A stretch of 64,000 nt of DNA from Streptococcus sp. SN-1 (GCF_041154385.1 NZ_AP028929.1:558001-622000), one strand, 5' to 3'. Numbered from the stretch's first letter, positions 8,697-17,688 are shown. Numbers and translations are program-made. Notes: generated by a model from the letters alone, not told the origin.

Positions 8697-10022
8697 ATGG
8701 CTAAAAAAGGTGCCTTAACAGGTTTACTCCTGTTTGGAATATTTTTTGGTGCGGGGAACTTGATTTTTCCGCCTTCTCTAGGTGCTCTATCTGGAGAACA
8801 TTTTCTTCCTGCCATCGCAGGTTTTGTCTTTTCAGGCGTCGGTATCGCCGTCTTGACTCTTATTATTGGAACGCTAAATCCTAAAGGATATATCTACGAG
8901 ATTTCAACAAAGATAGCGCCTTGGTTTGCGACTCTTTACCTTTCGGTTCTTTACTTGTCAATCGGTCCATTCTTTGCCATCCCACGTACAGCTACAACAG
9001 CTTACGAAGTAGGGATTAGCCCCCTTTTGTTGGATGCAAATAAAGGTCTTGGTTTGATTGTCTTTACGGTTCTTTACTTTGCAGCAGCGTATCTAATTTC
9101 GCTCAATCCATCAAAAATCTTGGACCGCATTGGACGTATTTTAACGCCAGTCTTTGCGATTTTGATTGTTATCTTGGTTGTTCTGGGAGCTTTCAAATAC
9201 GGTGGAACAAGTCCTCAAGCTGCTTCAGTGGCTTATCAAGCTTCTGCCTTTGGTACAGGTTTCCTAGAAGGTTACAATACCTTGGACGCCCTTGCTTCAG
9301 TTGCCTTTAGCGTAATCGCAGTTCAAACCTTGAAACAACTTGGATTTTCAAGTAAGAAAGAATACATTTCAACTATTTGGGTGGTTGGTATCGTTGTTGC
9401 CCTTGCTTTCAGCGCTCTTTACATCGGTTTAGGTTTCCTTGGAAATCATTTCCCAGTACCAGCTGAAGCGATGAAGGGTGGAACACCAGGTGTTTACATC
9501 TTGTCACAAGCTACTCAAGAAATTTTTGGTTCAACAGCTCAACTCTTCCTTGCAGCTATGGTTACCGTAACCTGCTTCACAACAACAGTTGGTTTGATTG
9601 TGTCTACAGCTGAGTTCTTTAATGAGCGCTTCCCGCAAATCAGTTACAAGGTTTATGCGACAGCCTTTACCTTGATTGGATTTGCCATTGCCAATTTGGG
9701 TCTTGATGCGATTATCAAGTACTCAATCCCTGTACTGGTTATCTTGTACCCAATCACGATTGCCATCGTTATGATTGTCATTGTCAACAAATTTGTGGCT
9801 CTTTCAAAACCAGGTATGCAGTTGACAATTGCTGTTGTTACAGCTATTGCCATTGCAAGCGTATTAGGAAGCTCGTTTAAGGTTGAGTTTCTTGCAAACC
9901 TTGTCAACGCTCTTCCTTTTGCCAAGGCATCTCTTCCATGGTTGGTGCCAGCTATTGTCGGAATCTTGCTCTCATTGGTTCTACCAAACAAGCAAGAAAG
10001 TGATGTTTTTGAAATGGAATAA
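8697..10022 (+). CDS. brnQ: Branched-chain amino acid:cation symporter BrnQ
   Basis: A 441-aa polytopic membrane protein of the LIVCS family importing Leu/Ile/Val with a cation. The N-terminus GLLLFGIFFGAGNLIFPPSLG is the family signature, and about twelve hydrophobic segments follow along the whole length. ATG 8697 is preceded by GAAGGAGATTTTC; an in-frame ATG at 8682 is part of that ribosome site region. It is monocistronic, with a terminator at 10028-10074. No T-box or other riboswitch is apparent in the 120 nt upstream. Confidence 0.96.
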   Translation: MAKKGALTGLLLFGIFFGAGNLIFPPSLGALSGEHFLPAIAGFVFSGVGIAVLTLIIGTLNPKGYIYEISTKIAPWFATLYLSVLYLSIGPFFAIPRTATTAYEVGISPLLLDANKGLGLIVFTVLYFAAAYLISLNPSKILDRIGRILTPVFAILIVILVVLGAFKYGGTSPQAASVAYQASAFGTGFLEGYNTLDALASVAFSVIAVQTLKQLGFSSKKEYISTIWVVGIVVALAFSALYIGLGFLGNHFPVPAEAMKGGTPGVYILSQATQEIFGSTAQLFLAAMVTVTCFTTTVGLIVSTAEFFNERFPQISYKVYATAFTLIGFAIANLGLDAIIKYSIPVLVILYPITIAIVMIVIVNKFVALSKPGMQLTIAVVTAIAIASVLGSSFKVEFLANLVNALPFAKASLPWLVPAIVGILLSLVLPNKQESDVFEME

Positions 10023-10027
10023 CCATT

Positions 10028-10074
10028 AAAATCACTTTTGTAGCCAAGTCTACAGGAGTGATTTTCTTTTTTTA
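10028..10074 (+). terminator. Intrinsic terminator after brnQ
   Basis: AAAATCACT and the mirrored AGTGATTTT close a stem with an inner GTAG/CTAC pairing; CTTTTTTT follows. Confidence 0.85.
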
Positions 10075-10119
10075 TCCGATGATAAATGTGTTATAATAGG
10101 TAGCAAAAGAGGTGAAGAA

Positions 10120-11157
10120 ATGAATCAAACAGTAGAATATATCAAAGAACTGACAGCCATTGCGTCGCCAACGGGCTTCACTCGTGAGGTTTCGGACTAT
10201 TTAGTCAAGACTTTAGAAGGTTTTGGTTACCAGCCAGTTCGCACAGCCAAGGGCGGTGTCAATGTAACTATCAAAGGTCAAAATGATGAAGAGCATCGCT
10301 ATGTGACTGCCCATGTAGATACGCTTGGTGCTATTGTCCGTGCTGTCAAACCAGATGGCCGTCTCAAAATGGACCGTATCGGTGGCTTTCCTTGGAACAT
10401 GATTGAAGGAGAAAACTGTATCGTTCATGTGGCAAGCACAGGTCAAAAGGTATCAGGCACCATCCTCATCCACCAAACTTCTTGTCATGTCTATAAGGAT
10501 GCAGGAACTGCAGAACGCACTCAGGACAATATGGAAGTGCGTTTGGACGCCAAAGTAACCAGTGAAAAAGAAACTCGTGCTCTTGGCATTGAGGTCGGTG
10601 ATTTTATCAGTTTTGACCCACGAACTGTCGTGACAGAGACAGGTTTTATCAAGTCTCGCCATTTGGATGACAAGGTCAGCGCGGCGATTTTGCTTAACCT
10701 GCTTCGTATTTATATGGAAGAGAAGATTGAGTTGCCAGTAACAACCCATTTTGCCTTTTCAGTCTTTGAAGAAGTGGGGCATGGTGCTAATTCTAATATT
10801 CCTGCTCAAGTAGTCGAATATCTGGCTGTGGATATGGGAGCTATGGGGGATGATCAGCAAACAGATGAGTACACAGTGTCCATCTGTGTCAAGGATGCTT
10901 CAGGTCCTTATCACTATGACTTCCGTCAACATTTGGTGACCTTGGCTAAAAACCAAGATATTCCATTCAAGCTGGATATCTATCCATTTTATGGTTCGGA
11001 CGCTTCAGCGGCTATGTCTGCAGGTGCAGAAGTTAAACACGCTCTTCTTGGTGCGGGTATCGAGTCTAGTCATTCTTATGAGCGTACTCATATTGACTCG
11101 GTGGTCGCAACAGAGCGTATGGTTGATGCTTATCTTAAGAGTGGGTTGGTAGACTAA
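10120..11157 (+). CDS. M42 family aminopeptidase (PepA/FrvX/YsdC type)
   Basis: A 345-aa cytoplasmic metallopeptidase. The M42 hallmarks are present: AHVDTLGA (zinc ligand His and Asp) near residue 66, SRHLDDKVSAA (bridging Asp) near 180, FEEVGHGAN (catalytic and ligand Glu) near 212, VDMGAMGDD (ligand Asp) near 234 and the C-terminal SHSYERTH histidine. These enzymes form dodecameric tetrahedral aminopeptidases. The exact residue preference is not readable here. Start ATG 10120 follows AGAGGTGAAG, with TTATAATAGG as -10 about 30 nt upstream. The HIT gene starts two bases past the stop. Confidence 0.9.
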   Translation: MNQTVEYIKELTAIASPTGFTREVSDYLVKTLEGFGYQPVRTAKGGVNVTIKGQNDEEHRYVTAHVDTLGAIVRAVKPDGRLKMDRIGGFPWNMIEGENCIVHVASTGQKVSGTILIHQTSCHVYKDAGTAERTQDNMEVRLDAKVTSEKETRALGIEVGDFISFDPRTVVTETGFIKSRHLDDKVSAAILLNLLRIYMEEKIELPVTTHFAFSVFEEVGHGANSNIPAQVVEYLAVDMGAMGDDQQTDEYTVSICVKDASGPYHYDFRQHLVTLAKNQDIPFKLDIYPFYGSDASAAMSAGAEVKHALLGAGIESSHSYERTHIDSVVATERMVDAYLKSGLVD

Positions 11158-11158
11158 T

Positions 11159-11629
11159 ATGTGCCTGATTTGCCAGAGAATTGACCTCATCAAGAAGGAA
11201 GAAAATCCTTACTTTGTCAAAGAGTTGGAAACAGGCTATCTTGTGATTGGAGACCATCAGTATTTTGAAGGCTATAGTCTCTTTCTAGCCAAGGAACACG
11301 TCACGGAATTGCACCATTTGAAAAAGGAAACAAGACTCCGTTTTCTCGAAGAAATGAGTCTAGTCCAAGAGGCAGTTGCCAAGGCCTTTGCTGCTGAGAA
11401 AATGAATATCGAACTGCTAGGAAATGGCGATGCCCATCTCCACTGGCATCTTTTTCCTAGACGAAGAGGTGATATGAATGGTCATGGTCTCAAGGGACGT
11501 GGTCCAGTTTGGTGGGTTCCCTTTGAAGAAATGACAGCAGAAACCTGCAAAGCAAAACCGGAAGAGATTAAAAGATTAGTCGAATGTTTATCGTCAGAAG
11601 TAGATAAACTATTAGAAATAAAGGAGTAG
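11159..11629 (+). CDS. HIT family nucleotide hydrolase/transferase
   Basis: A 156-aa histidine-triad protein. The active-site HxHxH is seen as DAHLHWHLFPRR near residues 93-104, and CLICQRI at the N-terminus resembles the zinc-type CxxC of HIT proteins. Such proteins cleave dinucleotide polyphosphates or nucleoside phosphoramidates; the physiological substrate is unknown. It lies two bases after the M42 peptidase and three bases before the LD-carboxypeptidase, so the three form an operon. Confidence 0.9.
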   Translation: MCLICQRIDLIKKEENPYFVKELETGYLVIGDHQYFEGYSLFLAKEHVTELHHLKKETRLRFLEEMSLVQEAVAKAFAAEKMNIELLGNGDAHLHWHLFPRRRGDMNGHGLKGRGPVWWVPFEEMTAETCKAKPEEIKRLVECLSSEVDKLLEIKE

Positions 11630-11631
11630 AA

Positions 11632-12348
11632 ATGAAAAAAAGATACCTTATCTTGACAGCTTTGCTAGCCTTGAGTCTAGCAGCTTGTTCACAAGAAAAA
11701 GTAAAAAATGAAGATGGCGCAGCTAAGACAGAACAAACAGCCAAAGCTGATGGAACAGTCGGAAGTAAGCCTCAAGGAGCTGCCCAGAAAAAAGCAGAAG
11801 TGGTTAATAAAGGTGACTACTACAGCATCCAAGGGAAATACGATGAAATCATCGTAGCAAATAAACATTATCCTTTGTCAAAAGATTACAATCCAGGGGA
11901 AAATCCAACAGCCAAGGCAGAGTTGATCAAACTCATCAAAGCGATGCAAGAGGCAGGTTTCCCGATTAGTGACCATTACAGTGGTTTTAGAAGTTATGAA
12001 ACTCAGACCAAGCTCTATCAAGATTATGTCAACCAAGATGGGAAAGAAGCTGCCGATCGTTATTCTGCTCGTCCTGGCTATAGTGAGCACCAGACAGGGT
12101 TGGCTTTTGATGTGATTGGGACAAATGGTGATTTGGTGACAGAAGAAAAAGCGGCCCAATGGCTCTTGGACCATGCGGCTGATTATGGTTTTGTTGTCCG
12201 TTATCTCAAAGGTAAGGAAAAGGAAACAGGCTATATGGCTGAAGAATGGCACCTTCGTTATGTCGGAAAAGAAGCTAAAGAAATTGCTGAGAGTGGTCTC
12301 AGTTTGGAAGAGTATTACGGCTTTGAAGGCGGAGATTATGTCGATTAA
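11632..12348 (+). CDS. ldcB: L,D-carboxypeptidase lipoprotein LdcB/DacB (M15B)
   Basis: A 238-aa lipoprotein. The signal ALLALSLAACS places the lipobox cysteine near residue 19, and a charged Ala/Lys-rich linker follows. The catalytic domain has the M15B/VanY motifs: the SARPGYSEHQTGLAFDV zinc site (His and Asp) and EEWHLRYVG (catalytic Glu and third ligand His). In pneumococcus this enzyme trims tetrapeptide stems to tripeptides on the outer face of the membrane. Start ATG 11632 follows AAAGGAG. It ends the M42-HIT-ldcB operon, ahead of the rplK promoter. Confidence 0.93.
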   Translation: MKKRYLILTALLALSLAACSQEKVKNEDGAAKTEQTAKADGTVGSKPQGAAQKKAEVVNKGDYYSIQGKYDEIIVANKHYPLSKDYNPGENPTAKAELIKLIKAMQEAGFPISDHYSGFRSYETQTKLYQDYVNQDGKEAADRYSARPGYSEHQTGLAFDVIGTNGDLVTEEKAAQWLLDHAADYGFVVRYLKGKEKETGYMAEEWHLRYVGKEAKEIAESGLSLEEYYGFEGGDYVD

Positions 12349-12364
12349 AAAATAAACTTTTCTC

Positions 12365-12392
12365 TTGCAATTCTAGATAAATAGTGTATAAT
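12365..12392 (+). promoter_or_regulatory. Promoter of rplK-rplA
   Basis: TTGCAA (12365-12370), 16-nt spacer, TATAAT (12387-12392). Confidence 0.7.
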
Positions 12393-12398
12393 AGATGG

Positions 12399-12454
12399 GT
12401 ATGTAAAAAGCATACTTGTGGGAGGTAAAAATCTTTAATTACCGCCAAAACCAC
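12399..12454 (+). promoter_or_regulatory. Structured rplK leader with two hairpins
   Basis: GTATG/CATAC (12399-12415) forms a small hairpin. GTGG-GAGGTAA pairs with TTACCGCC and CCAC (12418-12454) in a longer interrupted stem just before the AAAGGAGG ribosome site. Ribosomal-protein leaders of this operon often bind L1 for autoregulation; that function here is inference. Confidence 0.45.
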
Positions 12455-12470
12455 AAAGGAGGATTTAAAA

Positions 12471-12896
12471 ATGGCTAAAAAAGTCGAAAAACTTGTAAAA
12501 TTGCAAATCCCTGCTGGTAAAGCTACACCAGCTCCACCGGTTGGACCTGCTCTTGGTCAAGCTGGTATCAACATTATGGGATTCACAAAAGAGTTCAACG
12601 CTCGTACAGCTGACCAAGCTGGTATGATCATTCCAGTTGTTATCTCAGTTTACGAAGATAAATCATTTACTTTCATCACTAAAACACCACCAGCTGCTGT
12701 TCTTTTGAAAAAAGCTGCAGGTGTTGAAAAAGGATCAGGTACACCTAACAAAACTAAAGTTGCTACAGTTACTCGTGCACAAGTACAAGAAATTGCAGAA
12801 ACTAAGATGCCAGATTTGAACGCAGCAAACATTGAGTCTGCAATGCGTATGATCGAAGGTACTGCTCGTTCTATGGGATTCACTGTTGTTGACTAA
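12471..12896 (+). CDS. rplK: 50S ribosomal protein L11
   Basis: The 141-aa length is typical. The sequence is recognisable from the [20 protein letters not shown] start, the proline-rich [16 protein letters not shown] hinge and the C-terminal rRNA-binding domain. L11 binds the GTPase-associated centre of 23S rRNA and is needed for the RelA-type stringent signal. A strong ribosome site (AAAGGAGG) precedes ATG 12471. It is cotranscribed with rplA across a 207-nt structured spacer. Confidence 0.98.
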   Translation: MAKKVEKLVKLQIPAGKATPAPPVGPALGQAGINIMGFTKEFNARTADQAGMIIPVVISVYEDKSFTFITKTPPAAVLLKKAAGVEKGSGTPNKTKVATVTRAQVQEIAETKMPDLNAANIESAMRMIEGTARSMGFTVVD

Positions 12897-13103
12897 TCAA
12901 TAGCACACTAGAAAATCTCACAGCAGTCTATTAGTTGCTTTTCATACTAGGCAAGTGACTGATGCTTGTACTTGGGTACAGCAAGGGAACTTGACGACGT
13001 AGGAAAAGAAAAATAATAGACTGAAAACCCGCAAGACTTCATCATTTCGAGAAGTGACGTGGGAGATGAAAATCGATTGAACCACTTACAAGGAGAATAG
13101 AAA
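12897..13103 (+). promoter_or_regulatory. Structured 207-nt spacer between rplK and rplA
   Basis: This is unusually long for an intra-operon gap. I see CTATTAGTTGCTTTTC facing GAAAAGAAAAATAATAG as an outer stem, an inner CTTGTAC/GTACAG hairpin, and a second CCCGC/GTGGG stem just before the AAGGAG site of rplA. No open frame or intrinsic terminator is evident. A role in processing or L1 feedback is plausible but unproven. Confidence 0.4.
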
Positions 13104-13793
13104 ATGGCTAAAAAAAGCAAACAACTTCGTGCTGCTCTTGAGAAAATCGACAGCACAAAAGCATACAGCGTAGAAGAAGCTGTAGCACTTGCAAAAGAAA
13201 CTAACTTTGCAAAATTTGACGCAACTGTAGAAGTTGCTTACAACTTGAACATCGACGTTAAAAAGGCTGACCAACAAATCCGTGGAGCAATGGTATTGCC
13301 AAACGGTACTGGTAAAACTTCACGCGTTCTTGTTTTCGCACGTGGTGCAAAAGCTGAAGAAGCAAAAGCTGCTGGTGCAGACTTTGTTGGTGAAGATGAC
13401 CTTGTTGCTAAAATCAACGACGGTTGGTTGGACTTCGACGTAGTTATCGCTACACCTGACATGATGGCTCTTGTTGGACGTCTTGGACGTGTCCTTGGAC
13501 CACGTAACTTGATGCCAAACCCTAAAACTGGTACTGTAACAATGGATGTTGCTAAAGCAGTTGAAGAGTCTAAAGGTGGTAAAATCACTTACCGTGCTGA
13601 CCGTGCAGGTAACGTTCAAGCAATCATCGGTAAAGTATCATTTGAAGCTGAAAAATTGGTTGAAAACTTCAAAGCTTTCAACGAAACAATTCAAAAAGCA
13701 AAACCAGCTACAGCTAAAGGAACTTACGTAACAAACTTGACGATCACAACTACTCAAGGTGTTGGTATCAAAGTTGACGTAAACTCACTTTAA
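13104..13793 (+). CDS. rplA: 50S ribosomal protein L1
   Basis: The 229-aa length is standard. The sequence shows [16 protein letters not shown], the [16 protein letters not shown] segment and the C-terminal [11 protein letters not shown] end of bacterial L1. L1 forms the mobile stalk at the E site and is typically the translational autoregulator of this operon. It is preceded by AAGGAGAATAG. A hairpin with a GAAA loop terminates the operon at 13814-13840. Confidence 0.98.
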
Positions 13794-13813
13794 TCAGTAG
13801 TTTATACAGAGAG

Positions 13814-13840
13814 AACGAGTACGAAAGTGCTCGTTTTTTT
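13814..13840 (+). terminator. Terminator of rplK-rplA
   Basis: ACGAGTAC-GAAA-GTGCTCGT followed by seven T. Confidence 0.9.
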
Positions 13841-14060
13841 GGCGTACGACGGGCATGTCGTACATCTGAGGTGTAAGTCCTCGGTAGGCACCTGCTACCG
13901 GTGAACCCAATAGCGATTCCCAAGCCTGACTATCGTGAGGTAGCTGGGAGAGGAAGGGATAGCGAAATCGTGGCTCTACGAACAGAAAGGTGGAGGTTCG
14001 TAGAGCGGATGAAGAAGAGAGCAATTCCAAAGTACAAAAATAGTCGTAACCTGAATGTGT
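13841..14060 (+). mobile_element. Probable group II intron remnant (5' domain I-like RNA, no reverse transcriptase)
   Basis: The stretch is GC-richer than its surroundings and RNA-like. GTACGAC/GTCGTAC form a hairpin, then comes a GAGGTGTAAGTCCTC motif that I recognise from domain I of bacterial group II introns, then CGGTAGGCACC/CTACCGGTGAACCC and a CTCTACGAAC/GTTCGTAGAG stem (13974-14004). No reverse transcriptase/maturase frame and no domain V-like end is visible, so it is a fragment. It sits immediately after the rplA terminator at what may be a chromosomal junction. The assignment rests on motif memory and needs a covariance search. Confidence 0.55.
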
Positions 14061-14223
14061 AAATGATGGAAGGAGTTGAATTCGAACTAGAGAGTTGATT
14101 AATAGATTTATGCTATAGTCATGGTGGTTTGTATGCTTTTGATTCTAGTTTATCAAATAATAGATTAGAATTGTCAGATAATATCATTTTATGTTATAAT
14201 GAAGAAAAAACAGAGGTGTTCAA
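14061..14223. other. AT-rich spacer with promoter for the methyltransferase
   Basis: No gene is seen. TTATAATGAAG near 14193 is a plausible -10 about 25 nt before the GAGGTG ribosome site. Confidence 0.4.
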
Positions 14224-14982
14224 ATGTCAGAAGCAGGTCATAAGTTTTTAGCAAAATTAGGGAAAAAACGCTTACGTCCAGGTGGAAAACGTGCTACAGA
14301 TTGGTTAATTGAGGAAGGAGGATTTTCAAAAGAAAAGAGAATACTAGAAGTTGCGTGCAATAGGGGAACTACAGCAATTGAGTTGGCACAGCGTTTTGGT
14401 TGTAAGATAACTGCTGTTGATATGGATGCTCAAGCTTTAGAAGTGGCTAAAAAATCTGCTGAAACGGCAGGTGTTGCTCATTTAATCAGTTTTGAAAGAG
14501 CTAATGCAATGAAACTTCCTTATGAAGATGCTAGTTTTGATATTGTTATAAATGAAGCTATGCTGACTATGCAAGCCGATCAAGCTAAGAAAAAATGTGT
14601 AATGGAATATTTAAGGGTTTTAAAACCTGAGGGTCTTCTCTTGACACATGATGTGCTTCTTAAGGAAGCTAAAGAGTCTGTCAGACAGGAATTGTCGCAA
14701 GCAATTCATGTGAATGTAGGTCCTTTAACTCAAGATGGTTGGGAAGAGCTGATGATAGAATCAGGTTATTGTGATGTGAAAGTATTGACTGGTGAAATGA
14801 CATTAATGAAATTATCGGGTATGATTTATGACGAAGGTTGGCTAGGAACCTTGAAAATTTGTGTAAATGCTTGTAAAAAGGAGAATAGAAAGCAGTTTTT
14901 AACTATGTATAAAATGTTTGATAAGAATAAAAAGAACTTGGGCTTTATTGCTATGGCTAGTCATAAATCGTCAAATCGTTAG
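14224..14982 (+). CDS. Class I SAM-dependent methyltransferase
   Basis: A 252-aa cytoplasmic methyltransferase. Motif I reads ILEVACNRGTTAIELA (residues about 40-55; note CNRG in place of the usual GCGxG), the acidic post-I residue is in TAVDMDAQALEVAKKS, and motif II/III is ASFDIVINEAMLTM with YLRVLKPEGLLL. The layout fits the Methyltransf_11/25 group of small-molecule methylases; the substrate cannot be assigned. ATG 14224 follows AGAGGTG. It is isolated between an intron remnant and apt and is AT-rich, so it could be accessory. Confidence 0.85.
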   Translation: MSEAGHKFLAKLGKKRLRPGGKRATDWLIEEGGFSKEKRILEVACNRGTTAIELAQRFGCKITAVDMDAQALEVAKKSAETAGVAHLISFERANAMKLPYEDASFDIVINEAMLTMQADQAKKKCVMEYLRVLKPEGLLLTHDVLLKEAKESVRQELSQAIHVNVGPLTQDGWEELMIESGYCDVKVLTGEMTLMKLSGMIYDEGWLGTLKICVNACKKENRKQFLTMYKMFDKNKKNLGFIAMASHKSSNR

Positions 14983-15030
14983 ATAATTATTGATGTTAAC
15001 TTTTCCTTTTTTCTTTCTTAAAAAATATGC

Positions 15031-15036
15031 TATAAT
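15031..15036 (+). promoter_or_regulatory. Extended -10 of apt
   Basis: TGCTATAAT, with TATAAT at 15031-15036. The -35 region is a weak T-rich stretch. Confidence 0.6.
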
Positions 15037-15068
15037 AGAGAGTAAAAAACTTTGAAAGAAAGAAAAAG

Positions 15069-15581
15069 ATGAATTTAAAAGATTACATTGCAACAATTGA
15101 AAATTATCCAAAGGAAGGGATTACCTTCCGTGATATCAGTCCTTTGATGGCTGATGGGAATGCTTATAGCTACGCTGTTCGTGAAATCGTTCAGTATGCG
15201 ACTGACAAGAAAATTGACATGATTGTAGGTCCTGAGGCTCGTGGATTTATCGTGGGCTGTCCAGTTGCCTTTGAGTTGGGAATTGGTTTTGCACCTGTTC
15301 GTAAACCAGGTAAATTGCCACGTGAAGTTATTTCTGCTGACTATGAAAAAGAGTACGGTGTTGATACCTTGACTATGCATGCTGACGCTATTAAGCCAGG
15401 TCAACGTGTTCTTATCGTAGATGACCTCTTGGCAACAGGTGGAACTGTTAAGGCAACTATCGAGATGATTGAAAAACTTGGTGGTGTTGTAGCAGGTTGT
15501 GCCTTCCTTGTTGAATTGGATGAATTGAACGGTCGTGAAAAAATCGGTGACTACGATTACAAGGTTCTTATGCATTATTAA
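15069..15581 (+). CDS. apt: Adenine phosphoribosyltransferase
   Basis: A 170-aa type I phosphoribosyltransferase that salvages adenine to AMP with PRPP. The PRPP-binding loop [13 protein letters not shown] lies near residues 115-128, the pyrophosphate loop [10 protein letters not shown] near 57-66, and FRDISPL is the usual N-terminal Apt mark. ATG 15069 follows GAAAGAAAG and an extended -10. A terminator follows the stop. In pneumococcus apt precedes metA, dnaD and tpiA as here. Confidence 0.97.
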   Translation: MNLKDYIATIENYPKEGITFRDISPLMADGNAYSYAVREIVQYATDKKIDMIVGPEARGFIVGCPVAFELGIGFAPVRKPGKLPREVISADYEKEYGVDTLTMHADAIKPGQRVLIVDDLLATGGTVKATIEMIEKLGGVVAGCAFLVELDELNGREKIGDYDYKVLMHY

Positions 15582-15583
15582 TG

Positions 15584-15611
15584 AAAAACAGTCCCTAGGG
15601 CTGTTTTCTCT
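15584..15611 (+). terminator. Intrinsic terminator after apt
   Basis: AAAACAGtCCC / GGGcTGTTTT stem followed by a short T-rich tail. Confidence 0.7.
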
Positions 15612-15718
15612 ACATTAGGATATAAAAATAGACTATAGCTAGTTAGAGAAAAACTATAATTGAAAACTATATCTTCTTGCAGTATAATAAAAGGACTAAG
15701 TGTTTGAGATTTAGTTTC

Positions 15719-15914
15719 ATACTCAATGAAAATCAAAGAGCAAACTAGGAAACTAGCCGCAGGTTGCTCAAAGCACTGCTTTGAGGTTGTAGATAAGACT
15801 GACGAAGTCAGCTCAAAACACTGTTTTGAGGTTGTGGATAGAACTGACGAAGTCAGTAACCATATCTACGGCAAGGCGACGTTGACGCGGTTTGAAGAGA
15901 TTTTCGAAGAGTTT
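15719..15914 (-). repeat. BOX element with two boxB modules
   Basis: A 196-bp element from ATACTCAATGAAAATC to TTCGAAGAGTTT. The CTCAAAxCACTG...TTTGAG plus GACTGACGAAGTCAG module occurs twice in tandem, followed by CTACGGCAAGGCGACG-type boxA. It lies directly in front of metA. An 83-codon frame runs through it but is repeat-encoded. Confidence 0.92.
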
Positions 15915-15960
15915 CAAACATATGCAATGATTCCTGAAAGAATACAGTTAGGAGAGGGTT

Positions 15961-16905
15961 ATGCCGATTCGAATTGATAAAAAATTACCAGCTGTTGAGA
16001 TTTTACGGACAGAGAATATCTTTGTCATGGATGATCAACGTGCGGCCCACCAAGATATCCGTCCTTTAAAGATTTTAATCTTAAATCTTATGCCACAAAA
16101 AATGGTCACAGAGACTCAATTGTTACGCCATTTGGCCAATACACCCCTGCAACTGGATATCGATTTTCTCTATATGGAGAGCCACCGTTCTAAAACAACT
16201 CGTTCAGAGCACATGGAGACCTTTTATAAAACTTTTCCTGAAGTCAAAGATGAGTATTTTGATGGCATGATTATCACGGGTGCTCCAGTTGAGCATTTAC
16301 CATTTGAGGAAGTGGATTATTGGGAGGAATTCAGTCAGGTAATCGAGTGGTCCAAGACTCATGTCTATTCGACCCTTCATATCTGTTGGGGTGCTCAGGC
16401 TGGTCTTTATCTGCGCTATGGAGTGGAAAAATACCAGATGGACAGTAAGTTATCGGGTATCTATCCTCAGGACACCTTAAAGGAGGGTCATCTTCTCTTT
16501 AGAGGCTTTGACGATAGCTATGTATCTCCTCATTCACGGCATACGGAGATTTCTAAGGAAGAAGTCTTAAACAAGACCAATCTTGAAATTTTATCAGAAG
16601 GACCTCAGGTTGGGGTTTCGATTTTGGCCAGTCGTGACTTACGAGAAATTTATAGTTTTGGGCATTTGGAGTATGACCGTGATACCTTGGCAAAAGAGTA
16701 TTTCCGAGATCGTGACGCAGGTTTAGACCCACATATTCCAGAAAATTACTTTAAGGATGATGATGTTAATCAGACACCTTGTCTGTGTTGGTCTTCATCA
16801 GCAGCCCTCTTTTTCAGTAACTGGGTGAACTATGCGGTCTATCAGGAGACGCCTTTTGACTGGAGAAAAATAGAAGATGATGCATCTGCATATGGGTATT
16901 TATAA
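15961..16905 (+). CDS. metA: Homoserine O-acetyltransferase (MetA family)
   Basis: The 314-aa protein is a MetA-fold homoserine acyltransferase, the first committed step to methionine. Landmarks are [15 protein letters not shown], the catalytic Cys142 in HICWGAQAG and the [15 protein letters not shown] segment with the catalytic His/Glu. Residue 111 is Glu (GAPVE); studies of Bacillus MetA show Glu111 favours acetyl-CoA while Gly111 favours succinyl-CoA, so an acetyltransferase is predicted despite the usual succinyl annotation. The ribosome site GGAGAGGG precedes ATG 15961. A BOX element replaces most of the upstream region. Confidence 0.93.
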   Translation: MPIRIDKKLPAVEILRTENIFVMDDQRAAHQDIRPLKILILNLMPQKMVTETQLLRHLANTPLQLDIDFLYMESHRSKTTRSEHMETFYKTFPEVKDEYFDGMIITGAPVEHLPFEEVDYWEEFSQVIEWSKTHVYSTLHICWGAQAGLYLRYGVEKYQMDSKLSGIYPQDTLKEGHLLFRGFDDSYVSPHSRHTEISKEEVLNKTNLEILSEGPQVGVSILASRDLREIYSFGHLEYDRDTLAKEYFRDRDAGLDPHIPENYFKDDDVNQTPCLCWSSSAALFFSNWVNYAVYQETPFDWRKIEDDASAYGYL

Positions 16906-16913
16906 GAGGAATT

Positions 16914-17591
16914 ATGACATATTTAGACGCTTTTAAATCAGGGAACTTGGTTTTACCGAGTGCCCTGCTCTTGCATTTTAAGGAACTCTTTCCTTCTAGC
17001 GATGATTTTCTGGTCTGGCAATTTTTCTATTTGCAAAATACGACAGGCTTTGAAGAAATGTCACCAAGCCAGATTGCTGACAGGATTGGCAAGGAAATTT
17101 CGGATGTCAATCAGGCTATTTCCAATCTGACGGAGAGGGGACTGCTTCAGTATCGAACCATCGAATTAAATGGTGAAATTGAATTGCTTTTTGATGCTAG
17201 TTTGGCCTTGGAACGTTTGGATGACTTGCTTGGAGCTCCTACTTCGAGTTCAGACCAGTTGACACCTCAAAACCAGCTCAAGGATTTGGTAGAAACCTTC
17301 CAACAGGAGTTGGGTCGCTTGTTGACACCTTTTGAGATTGAGGATTTGACCAAGACACTAAAGGAAGATGGAACCAGTGCTGACTTGATTAAGGAAGCTC
17401 TTCGTGAAGCTGTTTTGAATGGAAAAGCAAATTGGAAGTACATTCAGGCGATTTTGAGAAACTGGCGCCATGAAGGTATCAAAAGTGTGGCTCAAATTGA
17501 GGCCAAGCGAGCAGAAAGAGAAGCAAGCAATCCTCAGTTGACACAGGTATCGGCAGATTTCAGAAATGCCATGGATCTCTGGAAGGATTAA
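16914..17591 (+). CDS. dnaD: DnaD-like replication/primosome protein
   Basis: A 225-aa protein with the two-part DnaD layout: an N-terminal winged-helix region (residues about 1-110, including SPSQIADRIGKEISDVNQAI as the recognition-helix region) and a C-terminal DnaD/DnaB-like domain (about 125-205). The domain's terminal signature is YIQAILRNWRHEGI. DnaD proteins help open DNA and load helicase at oriC or at restart sites. It starts eight bases past metA with AGAGGA as ribosome site, so it is probably cotranscribed with metA. Confidence 0.9.
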   Translation: MTYLDAFKSGNLVLPSALLLHFKELFPSSDDFLVWQFFYLQNTTGFEEMSPSQIADRIGKEISDVNQAISNLTERGLLQYRTIELNGEIELLFDASLALERLDDLLGAPTSSSDQLTPQNQLKDLVETFQQELGRLLTPFEIEDLTKTLKEDGTSADLIKEALREAVLNGKANWKYIQAILRNWRHEGIKSVAQIEAKRAEREASNPQLTQVSADFRNAMDLWKD

Positions 17592-17688
17592 TCCATGTAA
17601 GCAGGCTTGAAATCCGAGTAAGATTTGCAAGCTGTGTTTAATTGTGATAAAATAAATAGAAAATAAATTGAAAAAAGAGGTATGTGAA

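Noticed and set aside
15075..15575. 166-codon antisense frame over apt
   Set aside because: Low-quality composition, no ribosome site, and apt is unmistakable on the plus strand. Other long antisense frames (e.g. over clpX and rplA) were rejected for the same reason.
15726..15977. 83-codon frame running into the start of metA
   Set aside because: It lies almost entirely in a BOX element with duplicated SKHCFEVVD/TDEVS segments; no ribosome site, and it overlaps metA.
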